Part shown: positions 22,610-32,124 of the stretch, in pieces
Position numbering within the stretch: position 1 is the first letter of the stretch
How the letters are laid out: each line of letters starts with the position of its first letter
Assembly: GCF_050789285.1 (NCBI RefSeq)
Contig: NZ_JBOUVX010000003.1
Coordinates: 248,001 to 312,000 of the forward strand
Direction: 5' to 3'
DNA length: 64,000 nt
From: CAVPWP01 sp050789285
GTDB taxonomy: Bacteria; Pseudomonadota; Alphaproteobacteria; Rhodobacterales; Rhodobacteraceae
Program-made: the position numbers and the translations under genes
Notes under the pieces: generated by a model
Told to the model about the DNA's origin: nothing
The model's input: the letters and a program-made list of their open reading frames with translations, nothing else
Database searches by the model: none

Positions 22610-23578
22610 TCAGACTTCGGGCACGCCGCCCGAAAGCACGGTGCGCATCCAACCGGCGTCGATGTTCCCGCCGCACAGAATGACGCCCACGGCGCGGCCT
22701 TGCATGCGCCCGCGTTCCTGCATCAGCGCCGCGAGCGGCGCGGCCCCTGCCCCTTCGGCCAGGTTGTGGGTGTCCGAGTAGTAGACGCGGATCGCCTCGG
22801 CGATCTCGGCATCCGACACCGCGACGATCCGCTCGGCGCCCGTCGAATAGACTTCGAAGGCCTCGGCCACGGGAACGCGCACGGCCATTCCGTCGGCGAA
22901 GGTGCGGGCGGTCGGGGTCTCGACAAGGCGACCCGCCTCGACCGAAAGGCGCGCGCATTGTGCGGCCGCACTGACGACGCCGACGACGTTGGTCTTCAGC
23001 CCCAGCGCGTCGCGCGCCGCGATCACCCCGCAGATGCCCGAGCCGCAGCCGATCGGCACGTAGACGGTGTGCAGATGGGGCGCGGCGGTGAAGAGTTCGA
23101 GCGCGTAGGTGGCGACGCCGCGCACGAGTTCGCGGTGGAAGGGCGGCACGATGTGCAGGCCCTCGGCCTCGGCCACGCGAAAGGCCTCGAGACGGGCCTC
23201 GTCGAAATCGGCGCCATGTTCGACGAGGTCGGCCCCGAAGGCGCGCATCGCGGCGTTCTTTTCGACCGAGTTGCCGTGCGGCACGTAGACCAGCGCCCGC
23301 AGCCCGGCCGCGCGGGCGGCGCGCGCCTGCGACTGGCCGTGGTTGCCGCGCGTGGCGGTGACGATGCCGGGGCAGTCGGGCTGCGACCGCCTCAGCCAGT
23401 CGATGAAGGTGATTCCACCCCGCACCTTGAAGGCGCCGGTTGGGGTGTGGTTCTCGTGCTTGACCCAGACCTCGGCGCCAAGCCTTTGTCGCAGGAGCGG
23501 CCAGGCATACTGCGGGGTCGGCGGCATCTGGGTGCCGACCAGTGCCGCGGCGGCGTGAAGCTCGTCTTTCGTGAACAT
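22610..23578 (-). CDS. threonine dehydratase-like PLP enzyme
   Basis: 322 residues, fold-type II PLP family. The cofactor lysine is Lys51 in ENHTPTGAFKVRGG, the substrate loop is TRGNHGQS, and the phosphate loop is GCGSG. Such enzymes deaminate threonine or serine to 2-oxo acids. There is no C-terminal ACT regulatory domain, so it resembles catabolic or substrate-specialised forms rather than IlvA. The start follows a good GAAGAGGCAGG site. The neighbours give no pathway. Confidence 0.85.
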   Translation of the reverse strand: MFTKDELHAAAALVGTQMPPTPQYAWPLLRQRLGAEVWVKHENHTPTGAFKVRGGITFIDWLRRSQPDCPGIVTATRGNHGQSQARAARAAGLRALVYVPHGNSVEKNAAMRAFGADLVEHGADFDEARLEAFRVAEAEGLHIVPPFHRELVRGVATYALELFTAAPHLHTVYVPIGCGSGICGVIAARDALGLKTNVVGVVSAAAQCARLSVEAGRLVETPTARTFADGMAVRVPVAEAFEVYSTGAERIVAVSDAEIAEAIRVYYSDTHNLAEGAGAAPLAALMQERGRMQGRAVGVILCGGNIDAGWMRTVLSGGVPEV

Positions 23579-23689
23579 GCCTGCCTCTTCAATTGCGCCG
23601 GTGCGGGCGGTCGCGACCGCTTTCGGGAATGGCATCTTCGGCGCCCCTGCGCCAGCCCCAAGGCCGCCGCATGAGGCGGCGCGGTGCCA

Positions 23690-23759
23690 GGTTGCGCCCC
23701 TGCGGGGAGATGTCCGGTTGCGCCCCTGCGGGGAGATGTCCGGTTGCGCCCCTGCGGGG
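23690..23759. repeat. 2.7 tandem copies of a 26-bp hairpin unit
   Basis: Two full units start at 23690 and 23716 and a partial one at 23742. Each contains CCCCTGCGGGG, which can fold on itself, followed by AGATGTCC. They lie upstream of the dehydratase gene and downstream of thpR on the other side. The next bases hold a REP-like element. Confidence 0.75.
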
Positions 23760-23764
23760 CGACG

Positions 23765-23795
23765 CCTCCGGCGGGAGTATTTGAAAAGAGAAGAA
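23765..23795 (+). repeat. REP-like element, copy 2
   Basis: CCTCCGGCGGGAGTATTTG with an AAAAGAGAAGAAGG tail. It is related to the elements at 4771 (opposite strand), 29723 and 41662. Confidence 0.4.
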
Positions 23796-23813
23796 GGCCC
23801 GCGCGGCAGCGGG

Positions 23814-24353
23814 TCAGGCCAGCGGGAAGGCGGCGAGCGGGTCGTAGCGCGCGCCCTCGGGGTGGAGGTGCGACTGGTAGAGCGTCACCGCCCATGGTCG
23901 GAACGGGTCGAGGCGGAACAGTTGCGTCTCGGCTTCGAAGGCGGCGACCGGGCCGGCATCCTCGCGCAGGCCGTGCAGGCGGTGAAGCGTGACATGGGGC
24001 ACGAAGCGCCGGGCCTCGACGGCGATGCCGGCCTCGCGGGCCAGCCGGGTCAGACGGCTTTCGAGCCGGGCGAGATCGGGCGCGGGCTCGACCCCGGCAT
24101 AGACGATGCGCGGCCGGTCGCCGCCGAAATGGCCAGTGCCGCGGATCGTCACCCCCGCGCCGTCGAGGCGGGCGGACTCAAGCGACTCGGCCAGAGCCTC
24201 GGCGCGGGGGTCGTCGACCTCGCCCAGAAAGGCCAGCGTCAGGTGCAGGTTCTCGGGCGCAACCCGGCGGCCCGCGCGCAGGCCGCGCTGAAGCCGCACC
24301 AGATCGCCGATCGCCTCCGGGGGCAGATCGACAGCCAGAAACAGCCGCCTCAT
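23814..24353 (-). CDS. thpR: RNA 2',3'-cyclic phosphodiesterase (2H family)
   Basis: 179 residues with the two His-x-Thr/Ser-x motifs of 2H phosphoesterases, HLTLAF (near 37) and HVTLHR (near 120). The family opens 2',3'-cyclic phosphate RNA ends and was first called 2'-5' RNA ligase. Its ATG overlaps the stop of the deacetylase gene by four bases (ATGA), so the two are coupled with the glutathione peroxidase gene in one operon. Confidence 0.9.
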   Translation of the reverse strand: MRRLFLAVDLPPEAIGDLVRLQRGLRAGRRVAPENLHLTLAFLGEVDDPRAEALAESLESARLDGAGVTIRGTGHFGGDRPRIVYAGVEPAPDLARLESRLTRLAREAGIAVEARRFVPHVTLHRLHGLREDAGPVAAFEAETQLFRLDPFRPWAVTLYQSHLHPEGARYDPLAAFPLA

Positions 24354-25477
24354 GCCCAGGCCGCCGCGCGTGCGCGCAGCGCGGCGATCCGGCCCCGCAC
24401 CTCGTCACGGATCGGACCCTCGCGCGGGGGGTCGAGCAGCGTCGTCACCCAGGGTGCGGGCGGCACGAAGCCGGGCTTGCGCGGCCAGGGCAGCGCCGCC
24501 ATCACCTGCGCGGCCTCGGGCGGCAGCCGGTCGGGCGCCTCCTGCCCCGAGAGCGCTCCCCATACGGCCGTCCAGGCGCGCGCCACCGACCACGGGTTGT
24601 AGCCTCCGCCGCCCAGCACCAGAAGGCGCGGCGCCAGCGCGCGCAGGGCGACCGCCGCGCGGACATGGCTGCGGTTCGACAGCGCGAGCCGCGACAACGG
24701 GTCTTCCTCGACCGCGTCGGCCCCGCATTGCAGCACGATCGCGTCGGGCCGTGCCTCGGCCACGACGGGCAGGATCAGGTCGTCGAGCACGGCCGTGAAT
24801 TCGGTGTCGTTGAAGCCCCGGGGCACCGGCAGGTTCCAGACCCTGCCCGCACCCCGGTCGGTCAGGGCGCCGGTGAACGGCCAACGCCGTTCCTCGTGCA
24901 CCGAGACGAGCGTGACGTCAGTGTCCTTGGCGAACCCGTGTTCGACCCCGTCGCAGTGGTGCGCGTCGATGTCGACGTAGGCCACCCGCCGCGCGCCCGC
25001 GCGCCGAAGCGACAGGATGGCGAGGGCCGCGTCGTTGAGATAGCAAAAGCCGTTGGCACGGTCCGGCATCCCGTGATGCGTGCCCCCGCCGGGATTGAAG
25101 ACCACCCCCGGATCGGCCAGCAGTTCGCCCGCCAGGATCGATCCGCCCGCCGCCGTCGCGGGCCGGCGGAACATCTCGGGGAAGACCGGGTTCGCGGTGG
25201 TGCCAAGCCCGTGGCGGGCGCGGATCGCATCGTCCACCTGCTGCGCGGCCTCGGCGGCCTCGAGCGCCGCGATGTAGCGGGGCGTGTGCCAGGCGGTCAG
25301 CGCCGCCGCCTTGGCGCGTGGACTTGTGCGAAAGCGTTCGGGCGGCAGCCAGCCCAGCGCGCGCGCAAGGTCGATCACGGTCGAGACGCGCGGAATGGCC
25401 AGCGGATGCCAGGCGCCGTAGCTTGCGCCGCGATAGATCTCGGACCCCAGGAACAGCGCCTCCGCGCGAATGGTCAC
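24350..25477 (-). CDS. histone-deacetylase-like (AcuC/acetoin-utilisation type) amidohydrolase
   Basis: 375 residues of the arginase/deacetylase fold. GGGTHHG, YVDIDAHHCDGVEH and GADAVEEDPLSRL carry the zinc ligands and the paired histidines of class I/II HDAC-like enzymes, which remove acetyl groups from lysine or polyamines. The GTG start at 25477 overlaps the glutathione peroxidase stop by four bases, and family similarity begins there (LFLGSEIYRG). Substrate unknown. Confidence 0.9.
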   Translation of the reverse strand: MTIRAEALFLGSEIYRGASYGAWHPLAIPRVSTVIDLARALGWLPPERFRTSPRAKAAALTAWHTPRYIAALEAAEAAQQVDDAIRARHGLGTTANPVFPEMFRRPATAAGGSILAGELLADPGVVFNPGGGTHHGMPDRANGFCYLNDAALAILSLRRAGARRVAYVDIDAHHCDGVEHGFAKDTDVTLVSVHEERRWPFTGALTDRGAGRVWNLPVPRGFNDTEFTAVLDDLILPVVAEARPDAIVLQCGADAVEEDPLSRLALSNRSHVRAAVALRALAPRLLVLGGGGYNPWSVARAWTAVWGALSGQEAPDRLPPEAAQVMAALPWPRKPGFVPPAPWVTTLLDPPREGPIRDEVRGRIAALRARAAAWA

Positions 25478-26019
25478 GGCAGAAGCGCCTCGATCTCGCG
25501 CGTGACGCGGCCCGAGGTCGGGCCCACGGTCGAGCCCCAGGTCGCCACCACCGCACCGTCGGGGCCGATCAGCACCTTGTTGAAGTTCCAGCGCGGCGAG
25601 AACCCCGCATCCTCGGCCAGCCAGCGGAAGAACGGATGCGCCGCGGGTCCGCGCACGTGGGTGATCTCGGTCATCGGCAGATCGAGGTCGAAATTGACCT
25701 CGCAGAATTCCTTGACCGCATCCTCGGTGTCGAGTTCCTGCGCGAAGTCGTCCGAGGGCACGGCCAGCACGACGAGGCCGGCCTCGCGGTAGCGGTCGTA
25801 AAGCGCCTGCAGCGCATCGTATTGCGGCGTGAAGGCGCATTGCGAAGCGGTGTTGACCACAAGGACGGGCCGCCCCGAGAAGGCGGCAAGGTCGATCTGC
25901 CCGCCGTCGATCGACTCGAACACGAACCGGTCGGGCGTGGCCGCCGGCCCGCCCGCCGCCGACGCCGCCATCGAACCCATCGCCGAAACCACCGCCGCCA
26001 CGATCAGAGTGTTGCGCAT
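25474..26019 (-). CDS. exported glutathione peroxidase-like thiol peroxidase
   Basis: 181 residues. A signal peptide (ending near ASAAGG) comes first, then the peroxidase domain with NTASQCAFTPQY (Cys61 as peroxidatic residue in place of selenocysteine) and RWNFNKVLIGPDG with the Trp-Asn pair. It reduces peroxides in the periplasm, probably with thioredoxin-like donors. First gene of a three-gene overlapping operon with the deacetylase and thpR. Confidence 0.88.
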   Translation of the reverse strand: MRNTLIVAAVVSAMGSMAASAAGGPAATPDRFVFESIDGGQIDLAAFSGRPVLVVNTASQCAFTPQYDALQALYDRYREAGLVVLAVPSDDFAQELDTEDAVKEFCEVNFDLDLPMTEITHVRGPAAHPFFRWLAEDAGFSPRWNFNKVLIGPDGAVVATWGSTVGPTSGRVTREIEALLP

Positions 26020-26190
26020 GCTCGCCTCCTGACTGCTGCAGGATCTAGGGGAAATCCCACGGTTTCAACACTATCTGGCGAGGGCGGCCTTTCAAGTTGC
26101 CGGGCGCAATGCTAGGTTTGACGCAATCACAACGCCGAAGTGGACGCGAAGACGTCCCGGGACGGCGGTCGAGCGGAAAGCGAAGTCAGG

Positions 26191-26673
26191 ATGAACCAGC
26201 CACGGATCAAGCATCGCCCGTTGCATCTGATGTCGTTCGGCAAGCGCGACCTGCGCACGCAGTTCGGCGCGATCTGCTGGCGCCTGCGCGAGGGCGAGGT
26301 CGAGATGATGCTGGTGACCAGCCGCGGCACCGGGCGCTGGATCATCCCCAAGGGCTGGCCGCTGCGCGGCACCACGGCGGCACGCGCCGCCGCCAACGAG
26401 GCCTGGGAAGAGGCCGGCGTCACGGGCGTGATCCACCCCATCTCGCTTGGCATCTACAGCTACGAGAAGGTCGGCGGGCGCCGCCGCAAGCAGCCCGTGG
26501 TCGTGGCCGTCTTCGCGCTTCACGTCACGCAGGTCGCCGAGAAGTGGCCCGAGATGCGTCGGCGCACCCGGCGCTGGGTGAGCCAGGCCGAAGCCGCCGA
26601 ACTGGTCGAGGAGCCCGAGCTCAAGCACCTGCTCGAAACCTTCGTGCCGCCCGAAGCGGTGCACGCCGAGTGA
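26191..26673 (+). CDS. NUDIX hydrolase, DIPP-like
   Basis: 160 residues. The NUDIX box reads GWPLRGTTAARAAANEAWEEAG. The EExG core is intact, but the usual upstream Glu is Thr and the Arg before the first Glu is Asn. The preceding WIIPKGWP is typical of diphosphoinositol/ADP-ribose-type NUDIX proteins in alphaproteobacteria. An ATG at 26140 would add 17 residues without family similarity. The substrate is open. Confidence 0.82.
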   Translation: MNQPRIKHRPLHLMSFGKRDLRTQFGAICWRLREGEVEMMLVTSRGTGRWIIPKGWPLRGTTAARAAANEAWEEAGVTGVIHPISLGIYSYEKVGGRRRKQPVVVAVFALHVTQVAEKWPEMRRRTRRWVSQAEAAELVEEPELKHLLETFVPPEAVHAE

Positions 26674-26776
26674 CCGCGACCTCACCGCGCGGGGCTTTGA
26701 CATTGCGGCGGGGATGCCTACCTCTGTCCGGGCCGGCCCGTGCCGCGGGCCGGGGGTAACGTCGGGGTCGCAGGGA

Positions 26777-27262
26777 ATGATCCGCTACACGCTCAGATGC
26801 GCCGAAGGGCACGACTTCGACAGCTGGTTCCAGTCGGCCGACAGCTTCGACAGCCTGTCGCGGACGAACATGCTGACCTGTCCCGACTGCGGCGGTACCC
26901 GGATCGAGAAATCGCTGATGGCGCCGCAGGTCCGGCCCGCCCGCCGCCGCGCCACCATGCCTGACGAAGAAACCGCGGCGCGCGGCCCGAAGGCGCCCCC
27001 GGTGGCGGGCCCGCAGGCCGGGCCACTGGCCACCCCCGCGGACGAGCGTGAACGTGCCCTCGCGGCGCTGCGTGCCCATGTCGAGGCGACCTCCGACTAT
27101 GTCGGGCTGAACTTCGCAGCCGAGGCGCGGGCCATGCACGAAGGCACCGCGCCTGCCCGCTCGATCCATGGCGAGGCGCGGCTCGACGAGGCGAAGAAGC
27201 TCATCGAGGACGGCGTGCCTGTGGCGCCCCTGCCCTTCCTGCCGCGATCCCGGACGAACTGA
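26777..27262 (+). CDS. DUF1178 family protein
   Basis: 161 residues. It opens MIRYTLRCAEGHDFDSWFQS, then has TCPDCGGT, giving a split zinc site (Cys8-x-x-x-His and CPDC), and a conserved C-terminal helix pair (YVGLNFAAEARAMHEG, SIHGEARLDEAKKL). The pattern is that of the widespread alphaproteobacterial DUF1178 family, whose function is unknown. Lies between NUDIX and SDR genes on the same strand. Confidence 0.85.
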   Translation: MIRYTLRCAEGHDFDSWFQSADSFDSLSRTNMLTCPDCGGTRIEKSLMAPQVRPARRRATMPDEETAARGPKAPPVAGPQAGPLATPADERERALAALRAHVEATSDYVGLNFAAEARAMHEGTAPARSIHGEARLDEAKKLIEDGVPVAPLPFLPRSRTN

Positions 27263-27302
27263 CCGCGCACCAGCCGCCACGACCAAGGGGGGAGCAACCC
27301 GC

Positions 27303-27956
27303 ATGCATGTGACCATCACCGGCGCCTCGCGCGGAATAGGGGCCGCCCTCGCAGACCGCTACCGCGCCCAGGGCCACCGCGTGACCGGGACCTCGCGCCG
27401 GGGCGGCGGGACGGACGATCTTGTCGCCCTCGACGTCACCCAGCCCGCGCAGTTCGCGGCCCTCGCCAAGCGCCTTGGCGGCGCGCCCGTCGATCTTCTG
27501 GTCTGCAACGCCGGCGTCTATCCTGACGGGGACGAGACGCTCGACACCGGCTATCCGGCCGCGCTCTGGGCCGAGGTGCTGGCCACCAACGTGACCGGCG
27601 TCTTCCTGACGATCCAGACGCTTCTGCCGAACCTGCGGCTTGCCCCGGGTGCGCGCATCGCGATCCTGTCAAGCCACATGGGCTCGACCGCGCGGGCGCC
27701 GGGGGACAGCTACATCTACCGCGCCTCGAAGGCGGCGGTGCTGAACCTCGGCCGCAACCTTGCGGCCGACCTGCGCGGCGACGGCATCGCGGTGGGCATC
27801 TATCATCCGGGCTGGGTGCAGACCGACATGGGCGGACCCGGGGCCGACATCCCGGTTCAGACCTCGGTCGAGGGACTTCTGGCGCGCTTCGCGGCGTTGT
27901 CGCCCGAGAATTCCGGCTGTTTCGAGACCTGGGACGGTCGGCCGATCCCCTACTAG
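27303..27956 (+). CDS. short-chain dehydrogenase/reductase
   Basis: 217 residues, classical SDR. The cofactor motif is TITGASRGIG (4-13), NAG lies near 66, the catalytic Ser is in ILSSHMGS and Tyr-x-x-x-Lys is YRASK. It should use NAD(P)H to reduce a carbonyl or oxidise an alcohol. A GGGGGGAG site precedes the ATG. Substrate unknown. Confidence 0.88.
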   Translation: MHVTITGASRGIGAALADRYRAQGHRVTGTSRRGGGTDDLVALDVTQPAQFAALAKRLGGAPVDLLVCNAGVYPDGDETLDTGYPAALWAEVLATNVTGVFLTIQTLLPNLRLAPGARIAILSSHMGSTARAPGDSYIYRASKAAVLNLGRNLAADLRGDGIAVGIYHPGWVQTDMGGPGADIPVQTSVEGLLARFAALSPENSGCFETWDGRPIPY

Positions 27957-27960
27957 CCGG

Positions 27961-28257
27961 TCACCCCGCCGCCCGGCCCATGGCCGAACGGGTGACGCTG
28001 ATGAGGGCGCCGCCCTCGGTGGCCATGCAGGTCCAGAAGCTGCCGTCGCGGTCGTCCCTGATCTGCACGCGCACGCCGGCCTCGGTGGGCGCGACGGCCA
28101 GCGTGGTCAGGCCACCCGACCCCGACGCCTCCGCGACCGCGGCGCGGCAGGCGAACTCGGCGGGGGACTGGACAAGGCTCATGATGTCCGGCCCGCGGTT
28201 GCATCCCGCAAGCGCAACGCCCGACAGCGTCCACAAGACCAGTGTCGCGATCCTCAT
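27961..28257 (-). CDS. small lipoprotein, unknown function
   Basis: 98 residues. The signal ends in GVALAGC, a clear lipobox with Cys19, followed by a small domain with two further cysteines (FACRAAV and FWTCMATEG) that could form a disulfide. It is convergent with the SDR gene and divergent from aspartokinase. No family named. Confidence 0.6.
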   Translation of the reverse strand: MRIATLVLWTLSGVALAGCNRGPDIMSLVQSPAEFACRAAVAEASGSGGLTTLAVAPTEAGVRVQIRDDRDGSFWTCMATEGGALISVTRSAMGRAAG

Positions 28258-28452
28258 TGCCTGCCGTGCCGTCCCATTCCTGCCCACTGCCGCGGCCCCG
28301 ACCGGGTCCGCGTCCGCACATCTTGCAAGCCCGGCGCGCAATGTCCACCACCCGCGGCACGGCACGGCCTCTTGCCCTTGCCCCGGGCCTTCCCTAAAAG
28401 CCCGCCAGTTGCAAGGCGCAACAGGAACGGGACAGGGACAGAACCGCGGGCC

Positions 28453-29691
28453 ATGCCAATCCTGGTGATGAAATTCGGCGGCACCTCGGTCGCCACGCCC
28501 GACCGCATCAAGCGGGCCGCGAAACGTGTCGGCCGCGAGGTCGCCAACGGCCATGACGTGATCGTCATCGTCTCGGCCATGGCCGGCAAGACCAACGAAC
28601 TCGTCGGCTGGGTCGAAGAGACGTCGAAGTTCTTCGACGCCCGCGAATACGACGCCGTCGTCTCGTCGGGCGAGAACGTGACCGCGGGCCTGATGGCGCT
28701 GACGCTTCAGGAAATGGACATCCCCGCGCGCAGCTGGCAGGGCTGGCAGGTGCCGCTTCGGACGACCTCGGCCCATTCGGCCGCGCGCATCGTCGAGATC
28801 CCCACCGACCACATCATGGCCAAGTTCGCCGAGGGCATGAAGGTCGCCGTCGTCGCGGGCTTCCAGGGCATCAGCCCCGAGGGCCGCATCACCACGCTGG
28901 GACGGGGCGGGTCGGACACCACCGCCGTGGCCTTCGCCGCCGCCTTCGACGCCGAACGCTGCGACATCTACACCGACGTGGACGGGGTCTATACCACCGA
29001 CCCGCGCATCAGCGCCAAGGCGCGCAAGCTCGATCGCATCGCCTTCGAGGAGATGCTCGAACTCGCCTCGCTCGGCGCCAAGGTGCTGCAGACCCGGTCG
29101 GTCGAACTTGCCATGCGCTACAACGTGAAGCTGCGGGTGCTCTCGAGCTTCGAAGACAACGGCGACGAGGCGGGCACCCTCGTCTGCGCTGAGGAGGATA
29201 TCGTGGAAAGCAATGTGGTCTCCGGCGTCGCCTACAGCCGCGATGAAGCCAAGATGACGCTGACCGCGGTCGCCGACCGCCCCGGCATCGCGGCGGCGAT
29301 CTTCGGGCCGCTGGCCGACGCGGGCGTCAACGTCGACATGATCGTCCAGAACATCTCGGACGGCGGGCTGACCGACATGACCTTCTCCTGCCCGGTCAAC
29401 CAGGTTCCCCGCGCGGAAAAGGCCATGACCGAAGCCAAGGCCAAGGGCGAGATCGACTTCGCCAGCCTCGTCGCCGACACCGATGTCGCCAAGGTCTCGG
29501 TCGTGGGCATCGGCATGCGCAGCCATGCCGGCGTCGCCAGCCAGATGTTCAAGGCGCTCAGCGCCGAGGGGATCAACATCAAGGTGATCACCACCTCCGA
29601 GATCAAGATCTCTGTCCTGATCGACCGCAAGTACATGGAACTTGCCGTCCAGGCGCTGCACGACGCCTTCGGCCTCGACCGCGCCGCCTGA
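28453..29691 (+). CDS. lysC: aspartate kinase
   Basis: 412 residues. The kinase domain starts VMKFGGTSVA and holds the aspartate-binding loop LGRGGSDTTAVA. Two C-terminal ACT domains follow (from about 265), which normally bind lysine and threonine as feedback inhibitors. It phosphorylates aspartate for lysine, threonine, methionine and diaminopimelate synthesis. Length matches the alpha-type monofunctional enzyme. Followed by a REP-like element and ptsP. Confidence 0.95.
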   Translation: MPILVMKFGGTSVATPDRIKRAAKRVGREVANGHDVIVIVSAMAGKTNELVGWVEETSKFFDAREYDAVVSSGENVTAGLMALTLQEMDIPARSWQGWQVPLRTTSAHSAARIVEIPTDHIMAKFAEGMKVAVVAGFQGISPEGRITTLGRGGSDTTAVAFAAAFDAERCDIYTDVDGVYTTDPRISAKARKLDRIAFEEMLELASLGAKVLQTRSVELAMRYNVKLRVLSSFEDNGDEAGTLVCAEEDIVESNVVSGVAYSRDEAKMTLTAVADRPGIAAAIFGPLADAGVNVDMIVQNISDGGLTDMTFSCPVNQVPRAEKAMTEAKAKGEIDFASLVADTDVAKVSVVGIGMRSHAGVASQMFKALSAEGINIKVITTSEIKISVLIDRKYMELAVQALHDAFGLDRAA

Positions 29692-29722
29692 TCGCCGGGC
29701 GTGCACCGGACCACGGTCCTTC

Positions 29723-29748
29723 TTCTTGGGTCAAGTATCCCGGGGGAG
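29723..29748 (-). repeat. REP-like element, copy 3
   Basis: On the minus strand the core is CCCCCGGGATACTTGACCC, running into AAGAAGAAGG. It is related to copies 2 and 4 and lies in the lysC-ptsP gap, next to GC-rich inverted stretches that could end lysC transcription. Confidence 0.4.
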
Positions 29749-29870
29749 TCCCCGCCCCGGCGGGGACGGGGGCAGAGCCCCCAAGACCGTTTCGTTTCCG
29801 ACAGTTGTATGCTCTAAGCTGACCTCGGCGCGGACTGGTCGCGCCCTCAGCCGGAGACGCCCGACCGCCG

Positions 29871-32120
29871 ATGCCCGATCGCGCCGAGACCGAAAGCCGC
29901 AAGCTTCTGCGCCGCCTGCGCGAGACGATGGCGGATGCCAGCACCGCCGGGCAGGTGCGGCTTGATCGAATCACCCACATCATCGCCGACTCGATGGGCA
30001 CCGAAGTCTGCTCGATCTATCTTTTCCGCGACAAGGACACGCTCGAGCTGTGCGCCACCGAAGGCCTCAAGCCCGAGGCCGTGCACCAGACCCGGATGCG
30101 GGTGGGCGAAGGCCTGGTCGGGCGCGTCGCGCGCACCGCGACCCCGATCAATACCGCCAACGCCCCCCAGACCACGGGCTTCCGCTACATGCCCGAAACC
30201 GGCGAGGAGATCTTCTCGTCCTTCCTCGGCGTGCCGATCCAGCGGCTGGGCGAACGGCTGGGGGTCCTTGTCGTCCAGTCGAAGCAGGCGCGTGAATACT
30301 CCGACGACGAGGTCTACGCGCTCGAGGTCGTGGCCATGGTGCTGGCCGAGATGGCCGAGCTTGGCGCCTTCGTGGGCGAAGGTTCGGCGATGGCCGCGCG
30401 CCACAAGCAGCCGGTGATGTTCCGCGGCGCCGTGGGCCAGGAAGGCACCGCCGAAGGCCATGTCTGGCTGCACGATCCCCGCGTGGTCGTCACGAACCCG
30501 GTGGCCGACGACCCCGAGACCGAGATCGCGCGCCTGCACGCCGCGGTCGAGAAGCTGCGCGTCTCGGTCGACGACCTGCTCGAAGGGGCGGCCGCGGCGG
30601 GCGACAAGGACCAGCGTGAGATTTTCGAAGCCTACCGCATGTTCGCCAACTCGCGCAGCTGGATCCGCCGCATGGTCGAGGACATCAGCCGCGGGCTGTC
30701 GGCCGAGGCCGCCGTCGAAAAGGAACAGTCGGCCGCCCGCGCGCGCATGGCGCAGGTGCCCGACACCTATCTGCGCGAACGTCTCGACGACCTTGACGAT
30801 CTGTCGAACCGGCTTCTTCGCATCCTCACCGGTCAGGGCCGCGACACCGGCGCGGCGATGCCGCAGAACCCGATCCTCGTCGCGCGCAACATCGGCCCGG
30901 GCGAGCTTCTGGAATACGGCCGGGCGCTCAAGGGCGTCGTGCTCGAGCAGGGCTCGGTCGGCAGCCATGCCGCGATCGTCGCCCGGGCCTGGGCGATCCC
31001 GCTGATCATCCATGCCGACGGCATCATCAACGAGGCGCTGAACGGCGACCACATCATGCTCGACGGCGAACAGGGCATCGTGCACCTGCGCGCCGAGGAC
31101 ACCGTGGTCTCGGCCTTCCGAGACAAGATCGCGATGCAGGCCAAGGCGCAGGAACGCTATGCCGGGCTGCGCGACCTTCCGGCCGAGACGCTCTGCGGCC
31201 AGCGGATCTCGCTTCAGATGAACGCGGGCCTGATGGCCGACCTGCCCAGCCTCGAAGGCTCGGGCGCCGAGGGCGTGGGTCTTTTCCGGACCGAGCTGCA
31301 GTTCCTCGTGCGCAACAAGGTGCCCCGGCGCGACGAGCTTGCCGCGCTTTACGGGCGCGTCATGGATGCCGCACGGGGCCGGCGCGTGGTGTTCCGCACG
31401 CTCGACATCGGGTCGGACAAGGTGCTGCCCTACATGAAGCGCGAGGACGAGCCGAACCCCGCGCTGGGCTGGCGCGCGATCCGCGTGGGCCTCGACAAGC
31501 CGGGCGTCATGCGGATGCAGCTTCAGGCGCTTCTGCGCGGCGCGGCGGGGCGGCCGCTGACGGTCATGTTTCCTTTCGTCGCCCAGCTCGACGAATTCAT
31601 CGAGGCCCGCCAGCATCTTGTGGACGAGATCGAGCGCGAACGCCGGCTCGACCATGTCCTGCCGTCCCGCGTCGAGATCGGCGCGATGGTCGAGACGCCG
31701 TCGATGGCCTTCGCGCCGCGACGCTTCTATGAACTGGCGGATTTCATCTCGATCGGCGGCAACGACCTCAAGCAGTTCTTCTTCGCCGCCGACCGCGAGA
31801 ACGAGCGCGTGCGCCGCCGCTACGACACGCTGAACGTCAGCTACCTGTCGCTGATCGAGCAGATCGTGCAGCGCTGCGCCGAAACCGGGACGCCACTGAG
31901 TTTCTGCGGCGAGGATGCCGGCCGCCCGGTCGAGGCCGTCTGCTTCGCGGCGATCGGACTGCGCGCGCTGTCGATGCGGCCGGCCTCGGTCGGCCCGGTC
32001 AAGAACCTGCTCCGGCGGGTCGACCTGACGCAGGCCCGCGCCGTTATCGAAGAGGCGCGCGCCTCGGGCGTGCAAAGCGTTCGTCCCGCGGTGATGGAGT
32101 GGCTGCGCGGCGTGTCCTGA
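29871..32120 (+). CDS. ptsP: phosphoenolpyruvate-protein phosphotransferase PtsP (enzyme I-Ntr)
   Basis: 749 residues. A GAF domain (about 20-165) is followed by a linker, the phospho-histidine domain (active His366 in GSVGSHAAIVA) and the PEP-binding barrel (GVGLFRTELQFL; GEDAGRP near the end). PtsP starts the nitrogen-related phosphotransfer chain to NPr and EIIA-Ntr and senses glutamine through GAF. Full length. It ends five bases from the convergent MATE gene. Confidence 0.95.
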   Translation: MPDRAETESRKLLRRLRETMADASTAGQVRLDRITHIIADSMGTEVCSIYLFRDKDTLELCATEGLKPEAVHQTRMRVGEGLVGRVARTATPINTANAPQTTGFRYMPETGEEIFSSFLGVPIQRLGERLGVLVVQSKQAREYSDDEVYALEVVAMVLAEMAELGAFVGEGSAMAARHKQPVMFRGAVGQEGTAEGHVWLHDPRVVVTNPVADDPETEIARLHAAVEKLRVSVDDLLEGAAAAGDKDQREIFEAYRMFANSRSWIRRMVEDISRGLSAEAAVEKEQSAARARMAQVPDTYLRERLDDLDDLSNRLLRILTGQGRDTGAAMPQNPILVARNIGPGELLEYGRALKGVVLEQGSVGSHAAIVARAWAIPLIIHADGIINEALNGDHIMLDGEQGIVHLRAEDTVVSAFRDKIAMQAKAQERYAGLRDLPAETLCGQRISLQMNAGLMADLPSLEGSGAEGVGLFRTELQFLVRNKVPRRDELAALYGRVMDAARGRRVVFRTLDIGSDKVLPYMKREDEPNPALGWRAIRVGLDKPGVMRMQLQALLRGAAGRPLTVMFPFVAQLDEFIEARQHLVDEIERERRLDHVLPSRVEIGAMVETPSMAFAPRRFYELADFISIGGNDLKQFFFAADRENERVRRRYDTLNVSYLSLIEQIVQRCAETGTPLSFCGEDAGRPVEAVCFAAIGLRALSMRPASVGPVKNLLRRVDLTQARAVIEEARASGVQSVRPAVMEWLRGVS

Positions 32121-32124
32121 CGCC

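Noticed and set aside
23690..23759. CRISPR-like array
   Set aside because: Units are contiguous, with no unique spacers, and number fewer than three. It is a tandem repeat.
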